A stretch of DNA of 64,000 bases from Enoplolaimus lenunculus (lineage: Eukaryota > Nematoda > Enoplea > Enoplida > Thoracostomopsidae), in the NCBI GenBank assembly GCA_030248215.1, contig JASANG010003582.1, positions 287,501-351,500 of the forward strand. The letters run 5' to 3'. Position numbers and translations under genes: made by a program. Shown here piece after piece: positions 46,320-64,000 of the stretch. Each line of letters starts with the position of its first letter. The stretch's first letter is position 1. The notes beneath the pieces were generated by a model. It made no database searches and had not been told where the DNA came from. It worked only from the letters and a program-made list of their open reading frames with translations.

Positions 46320-46497
46320 GCTATTGAATTTAATTAGCACCTGTGAACGCAGTTCCAAGTAGCTTGAATTTCATGCACCTGCAGTTTGATTGGTCAATCG
46401 CAATGTACCGTTGAAAATACTTGCAGCTGCAAGTATTTCGTGCAAGTTGCAACTGCGAGTTCGTGCAACAAAACTTGCACGTGCGAATGAGACTTAA
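46320..46497. mobile_element. Decayed fold-back MITE of the TTAAGCCCTATTCACACG family
   Basis: GTGCAAGTTGCAACTGCGAG and AACTTGCACGTGCGAATGAG match the right arm of 2711-2992; the left arm is worn. Confidence 0.55.
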
Positions 46498-46948
46498 CCA
46501 ATCTAAACTTTCCTGTTAATTTTAGCATTAACCTTTTCGACGACCGATCGAGAAGAAAATAATTCTAAAAGACGAAGACAGATGTCAAAATTTAAATTTC
46601 CGTCCAACATTTGAAAATCAAATTTTTTTTTGTGATTTTGTATAATTTTTTATTATCTCGGTTACTTTTTGTAGAGTTCAAAATAAATTAATGAAATTAT
46701 CAACAGTGTTTTATATACATAAACACATTGCGCAGTTCAATCCGATAGTTTTCAAACACGACTCGCAATGTTCATTGATGCAAAAAAGTAGAAAGTTATG
46801 TAATACGCAAGTCAAACTTTTCTATGGTGACATTTTTTACAGTTTCTGCATTTAGAGCACAACGAGTGATGATTTTAGTTCAGCAAAAATGTTTGGCTTC
46901 GATGAAAATCGGAACGCTGCCCATGCTTATCTTATCACTATTTAAAAC

Positions 46949-47108
46949 TGTGACCAATCTAAAGAACATGGCCGTATTAACAGCAGTAAACGCTTTTCGT
47001 AAAGCGTATAAGCATAAGTCTAAGTGTACGGCTAAACCTATACGTAAGCCTAAGCCTATGCGTCAGCAATAAACTAGTCTAAAGCTTAAAGCTATACCTT
47101 ATTGCAGT
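46949..47108 (+). mobile_element. TEL-B MITE, right end truncated
   Basis: GACCAATCTAAAGAACATGG, CGTAAGCCTAAGCC, then TAGTCTAAAGCTTAAAGC and CTTATTGCAGTCCGC. It stops where the 47105-48225 element begins. Confidence 0.6.
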
Positions 47109-48225
47109 CCGCGGAAAAAAGGGGTCTTTTCCGTTACCCTCTAGCCAGCGTTTGATAAAAAGGCTCTATTTTGAAAATTCTTACATATTTGAGCTTCTTA
47201 TGACCTCCCCTGATCATTTTACACCTAAATTTTAATTTTTGAAACATTCCATTTTTAAGGTCCTTACACACAAAATATATTGTCTTGGATTGAAGGAAAT
47301 ATTGTCAGAAATTTGAGTCAATTATGTCTTAATACGGACTTGAGACTTATATGTCTTGAATTCAAGGCTTTTATTTCAAAATTTTCAGAAATATTGGTCT
47401 AAAAGTTTTGACAATTTAATGTCTTAAATTTTAGACTTTCTTTTATGAATGATTAAGAAAAATATTTCTGAAATATAAGACAAATATGTCGAAATATAAC
47501 GCTGAGATTTGCCATGGAAACCGACTCCAAAATTGGGGGCTAATGCTCCAACCAATACCCTAATTTTACAACCTACGATACCTCCAAGACGAACACTTAG
47601 GTTGTGGGAGCCTGAGCCCAACTCGAAATATCTTTCAAAGTCGATAATAAATTCTTGAATGTAAGACAACTATTTCTTGAAAGAAAAAACTTGTGTCTTA
47701 TAATATTGTTGTGTGAAATACAAGACATTTATGTATTGAAAATTTAGAAAGTAAGAATATTGAAATTTTAAGACAATTTACCATCCATTAAAGAAACGAA
47801 TTTCAGAGCAGTTCAGGGCTATTAATGCCTGAAATACAAGACATCTATGTCTTAAAAATTTAAGAAAGTAGGAGTCTTGAAATTTAAAGAGAATTCATTT
47901 TGCGTGTAGGTTCCCCCTGGGACCCAAAACATTTTAGTCTGATTGCAAAAAATTTAACACCATTATTATCAACTCCGAAATCTACATCGAATGATATGTA
48001 ATTTGTCAAGCTTTTTGACAAAAATTCTTTGGGTCCCAAGCGGGGTAACTTGGGACCTTAAAAATCGAATTTTTCAAAAACTCAAGTTTAGGCGTAAAAT
48101 GATCAGGGGATGTCATGAGAAGTTCAAATATGAGACAATTTTCAAAATCGAGCCATTTTTGGGCAAACATGAGCTGGGGGAGGGAGATAACGGAAAAGAC
48201 ACAAACGGTCCACCCGTGATCAGTA
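47105..48225. mobile_element. Inverted-arm element, copy 2, with an inserted MITE
   Basis: The left arm (GGGGTCTTTTCCGTTACCCT, GAGCTTCTTATGACCTCCCC) and right arm (GATCAGGGGATGTCATGAGA, AGATAACGGAAAAGACAC) pair as in 44190-44890. The middle is taken up by an AT-rich MITE (47265-47909). Confidence 0.65.
47265..47909. mobile_element. AT-rich MITE with TACACACAAAAT ends, inserted
   Basis: TTACACACAAAATATATTGT at the left, GAATTCATTTTGCGTGTAG at the right. The interior is full of TCTGAAATATAAGACAA-like units in both orientations. 645 bp. Confidence 0.7.
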
Positions 48226-48545
48226 CATGGCCGAATTGTTGTTTAACCTTCGAAACAATTAATAATTCGCGATGTATGGTGACCAAGAATTTTTGTGCCC
48301 TCAAGTAATCATTAGCAAGACAAAATTGCTTAAATGTTTGCAAATAAAATTCAGCTGATGGGTGGGAAACCTTTATTTTCGCGGGCGGTGCCTGCTTTTG
48401 CTCACTCGATTTTGCATTGAATAATTGTCGCCACGTAAGACCTGTTAGAGTACATAAAATTTCTTACCATAACGGTCTAAAACTACCTTCGTCGTCTTCT
48501 GATAACTGTAAAATTTTCTGAACCAGATTATAGGTAAGTTAGCAA

Positions 48546-48704
48546 CGGGCCCGTAGCCACTGGAGGGTCAGGTAAGAGACTCAGCCCTTCGTATAAGAAG
48601 GTTGCAATCAGAAAATTTTCAACTTTGCTTGTAAGTCGCCGAAAACCCTTGCATGCCCTTCCTGAAAAGTGTTTAGCTCCTCTTGCATGGTAAACCAGCT
48701 ACCG
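48546..48704 (-). mobile_element. CCGTAGCCAG MITE, reverse
   Basis: GGGCCCGTAGCCACTGGAGG to CATGGTAAACCAGCTACCGA, with TTTTCAACTTTGCTTGTAAG in the core. Confidence 0.7.
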
Positions 48705-49683
48705 ACCTGGTGAGTAACTTTACTAAAAGAAACTTGGGCCAGAACCATTACGATTTTCGGCGGTGGGTGCATATCTAAAGCTTTCTTCGTTCCAAAACAA
48801 TAACTTGTCAATAATTAAAACTAAAGTATATTTGTTTCGCTAGAAAGATCTTTCTTATGTTTGTTTGTATAGGAAAATCTTAAACAATTATGTTTGAAAT
48901 TTGACTCTAATCTATAAATATTCGCAGCGTTTTGTCTTAATCGGATATAGTCTCTGTGTTGCGATGGGCGAAACCTTTTGCAAAATATCGAACAATTTCA
49001 TTGCGTAACTTTCACTGCTTTTTCGTAAGTATTTAAAGATCGGCTTTAGATGTGTTCAAAATTTTGTACCAGTTAACGACTGCATAATATTTTGATTGCC
49101 GCTGAAGCTATTGATATGAAATATGTTGTATGTTCTAAATCTGTCGGCTACTGTACACTTTTGCTACATTTTAGATTAAGGTTTAGGTTTAAACCTAGGC
49201 TTAAGCTTAGACAAATGTTTGGATTTAGATTTAGGGGCCAATGTTTGCACGTCTTTGTGTAGTATTGTACACAGATTAGCGCACGGTGACAGACGATACC
49301 GGAAAACATTTAACCTATCAAAACGTATCATACCACCCTCAGATATACCCCAGCCTGACCGTTTTCCAAATTCTGATGCAATATGTTTACTGACATCGTT
49401 TCAGCTGAATTTAATTTTTACAAAACGGAATATATATTTAGCCACAATTACTAATGTAAATTTATCTGACTGAATATGACCAAATGACGCGCCAATGGTT
49501 TCAATAATAAAAGTTTGGGGGCTTGCAATACTGGATATTTTCATATGTTTATTATTATGCGGTGAGATATGTTGTGCTTTGTAGGTCAAAAATTTTGTAA
49601 GGTTTAATGGCAAGTCCAGGACGTTCATTGGCTGACTGTGACCCCAAGTTTGGTTCGTAAGCAAAATTTTGTATTAAGATTTT
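48705..49683. other. Spacer with one degenerate TTAGG tract
   Basis: 49170-49235 has TTAAGGTTTAGGTTTAAACC and CTTAGACAAATG, a weak telomere-like tract. The 84-codon open frame at 49219-49473 shows no family features. Confidence 0.45.
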
Positions 49684-49806
49684 GGCCAATGTTACTTTTA
49701 AATGTTACTTTTATTGGCGTTGCAATAGATTAATCGTATTCCTAAGCTTAAGCCTAAGCCTAAGCCAAAGCAAAAAGAATCTAACCCTACGCTTTTATAG
49801 ACGGCC
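49684..49806 (+). mobile_element. TEL-A MITE, deleted form
   Basis: GGCCAATGTTACTTTTAAAT to TTTTATAGACGGCC with a CCTAAG tract. Flanks AAGATTTT and AATATTTT match at 7 of 8, so the short right end is probably the mobile form. Confidence 0.8.
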
Positions 49807-49861
49807 AATATTTTTGTCTAAAATAATTTATTTTCTTTCTCCCAACCACTTACTTATTACT

Positions 49862-50290
49862 AAAGGCCGGGGCCCCCCCCCCTCCAAAAAAAACCTTGCT
49901 TGTATGTCAACGACAACTCTGGTTCGCCCTCCTGGAAAAATATAAGCACAAAAAAACCCAAAATAGCTACAGCCTTTGGTACGTGGACAATGCTGTAGAG
50001 TCAAGTGTTCCGCCGGGGTACCTGGCCGTCGGTCGCGACGCCTGCTGGTTGGAAACTCGTTGGCGGGATCCACGCTGACGAGTTCCCTGACGGTGGGTAA
50101 GGCGGTCAACCCTCGTGGGAGGTTCGGATTCCGTTTGTTCGCTTTTGCTGCATACACGCTGGACCTTATGGAAATTCGTGATTACCTCCAAGGATGTCGG
50201 CTCAGGATGGACCCACTCCGGACACGAATGACCTCTCATCCTGATTAATGGGCTACCATCTAGTGAAGTTAAGGGAGCTGAGGGTGGGCA
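49862..50290. repeat. CCGTAGCCAG fragment followed by a GC-rich segment of unknown type
   Basis: 49862-49945 has AACCTTGCTTGTATGTC and CCTCCTGGAAAAATATAAG, part of the 165-bp MITE. 49975-50290 is GC-rich with several overlapping open frames on both strands and no recognisable domain. It could be the tail of a retroposon; no evidence settles this. Confidence 0.4.
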
Positions 50291-50440
50291 GCAATTCAAA
50301 ATTCCACCTTTAACTTTACACCAAGATATGCACCGCTTTAAAAGGAACGCATGCGTCTAGTAAAGGATTTTACAATTTCTACATCAATATGGGTGAAAAT
50401 ACTTCGAACCTCTAAAATTTGGTATTTTCAAAAATTTAGA

Positions 50441-50693
50441 TTACACACAAAAAAGTATTTCTGAATTTATTCAGAAAAGTGTTTTCTGTGGCAAATCTGG
50501 AAAGTTTCCTGATATTTAAGACAATTTTTCTAAAAATAACTGAAAAACGTTATTTTCAGACTTCATTTCAAAACGTTTTTTGAAAACATTTCTGTTATAT
50601 AACAGAAATACTTTTCAAGTGCACCTTGCTAATCATATTTCTGAAATGTAAGAAATTTTTTCTTAAATATCAGAAATATTATTTTGAGTGTAG
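50441..50693 (-). mobile_element. AT-rich MITE, reverse copy of 13386-13632
   Basis: TTACACACAAAAAAGTATTT to CAGAAATATTATTTTGAGTG plus TAG. Confidence 0.75.
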
Positions 50694-51128
50694 GTCTGAA
50701 ATTATTTAAAAATGCTAAAGTTGAAATATGCAAAAAATTACTTCTTTTTGGAAAGCTTGAACAATGAATTTGACGAAATTATCTCATTTTTAACCAGCAT
50801 GAATCACATAGTTGTTTTGACACAGTGATGCACTCGATACACGCCGTCCTACTCGAAGCCTTTTTCGACATTATTTTGATATTTTACTAAATCTTTTACT
50901 TAATGAAAATGTTGGTTCACAGCGGAATTGGAACCGGCCCAGTCCCGGAAATGTCCTACTTTTTGGAGCACGCTGGTTGTCGCAATGAGTCGCCGATTAA
51001 TTATACCCTACGGCTGTTCTTGATGCGAACTGAAAATAACATTTAATGATTGTTTGATGTCACAATTACTCTCAAATCAGGCTCGGAGCCAATTCCAAAA
51101 GTTTGGCCAACCCATAAATTTTTACATG
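50694..51128. other. Spacer; possible upstream part of the peroxidase gene
   Basis: No signal-peptide exon for the peroxidase could be identified. A short frame at about 50904-51047 holds one Cys and shows no family features. Confidence 0.35.
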
Positions 51129-51560
51129 TACTGTAGTGATCCGAATAAAAATGGGTTTCCATTTTTACTCCCAACCAATGGAAGTCCGTATCCCTTATAA
51201 GAGTCCGTACGCAGATCGAGTTCCTAAACCCTAATTAAAGTCCATGAATGTCAATTGTCCCTGATTGTAGTGCAAAAATGACTCCAAGACCAAATCAAGT
51301 TGAGCTCGAATCTTTAAAGTATACTTAAGTTTTGAAAGAACATTTGTAAGTATAGTGATGCATTATCGCTTAAATTTTTGATACAAGACAAGTAAATGTT
51401 TAATTCAACCGATAGTTGCAATACCGGATATACATCAGCAACCAGTGGTGGCGGAGGGCGGGTTCAAATAATCAAAAATCCGTAACCGAATAGCAAGGAG
51501 GTATCCTCTATAGAGGCCAAATATATTTCAATCCCCCCTCTTATTCGGGTCACTACAGTA
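51129..51560. mobile_element. TA-flanked MITE (Tigger/pogo-like), copy 3
   Basis: TA at 51129-51130 and 51559-51560; CTGTAGTGATCCGAATAAAA and CTCTTATTCGGGTCACTACA are the ends. Ends 51 bases before the ShKT exon. Confidence 0.85.
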
Positions 51561-51611
51561 TATATTTTCGGTATTAATTTTCGACACCCGTATAAAATAT
51601 TGTTTATTTAG

Positions 51612-63851
<12,240 letters not shown>

Positions 63852-64000
63852 GTATCAAACGTTTTCGCCTAATTTTACGTTGTGACGAACCTTGTTCTAC
63901 CTTGCTTACCATTGAATACGTGTTGAATCTTGACTGACCATTTTTCACAATAACATTTACTAGTTTATCTGAAACATATTTTTCAAGCTAAGATTCGAAC

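Noticed and set aside
49975-50290. A retroposon or LINE tail
   Set aside because: GC-rich with several open frames but no recognisable domain, poly-A tail or second copy.

Overview
The window looks like animal, probably nematode, nuclear DNA. Three host genes are split into short exons with GT-AG introns, and introns and spacers are packed with short inverted-repeat elements (MITEs). The nematode guess rests on two things: hexamer tracts reading CTTAGG/CCTAAG (TTAGGC, the nematode telomere unit), and an ShKT-plus-peroxidase exon set, an architecture known from nematodes. The TTAGGC tracts lie inside transposons, so they are weak evidence of lineage and no species is named.

Layout. About 1984-16376 (+): 15 exons, with matching splice phases throughout, of an F-BAR/C1/RhoGAP protein of the ARHGAP29/ARHGAP45/GMIP class (C. 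elegans SPV-1). The N-terminus is missing upstream. A decayed copy of its last exon follows at about 16490-16770. 16770-22571: spacer filled with MITEs. 22572-41764 (-): 16 exons of a complete mitochondrial-type acetyl-CoA synthetase (ACSS1-like), 675 aa with a likely targeting peptide. 41765-51611: spacer, almost entirely repeats, no gene seen. 51612-63851 (+): exons of a secreted ShKT/heme peroxidase that runs off the right edge. A 459-codon ORF with about 115 consecutive Asn codons (53400-54779) sits inside its span; it is either a nested gene or, as splice phases allow, an internal exon.

The genes are unrelated in function: Rho signalling at membranes, acetate activation in mitochondria, and extracellular oxidative chemistry. 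The first two converge; the second and third diverge.

The most unusual content is the repeat landscape. (1) A MITE family in two subfamilies (TEL-A, TEL-B) makes 8-bp target duplications and carries internal TTAGGC tracts in fixed orientation. (2) Six TTAA-flanked piggyBac-like MITEs contain a tRNA-like A box/B box pair. (3) Many nested insertions occur, plus a Harbinger-like MITE studded with CATATG palindromes. All coordinates were read by eye; repeat edges marked approximate may be off by several bases.
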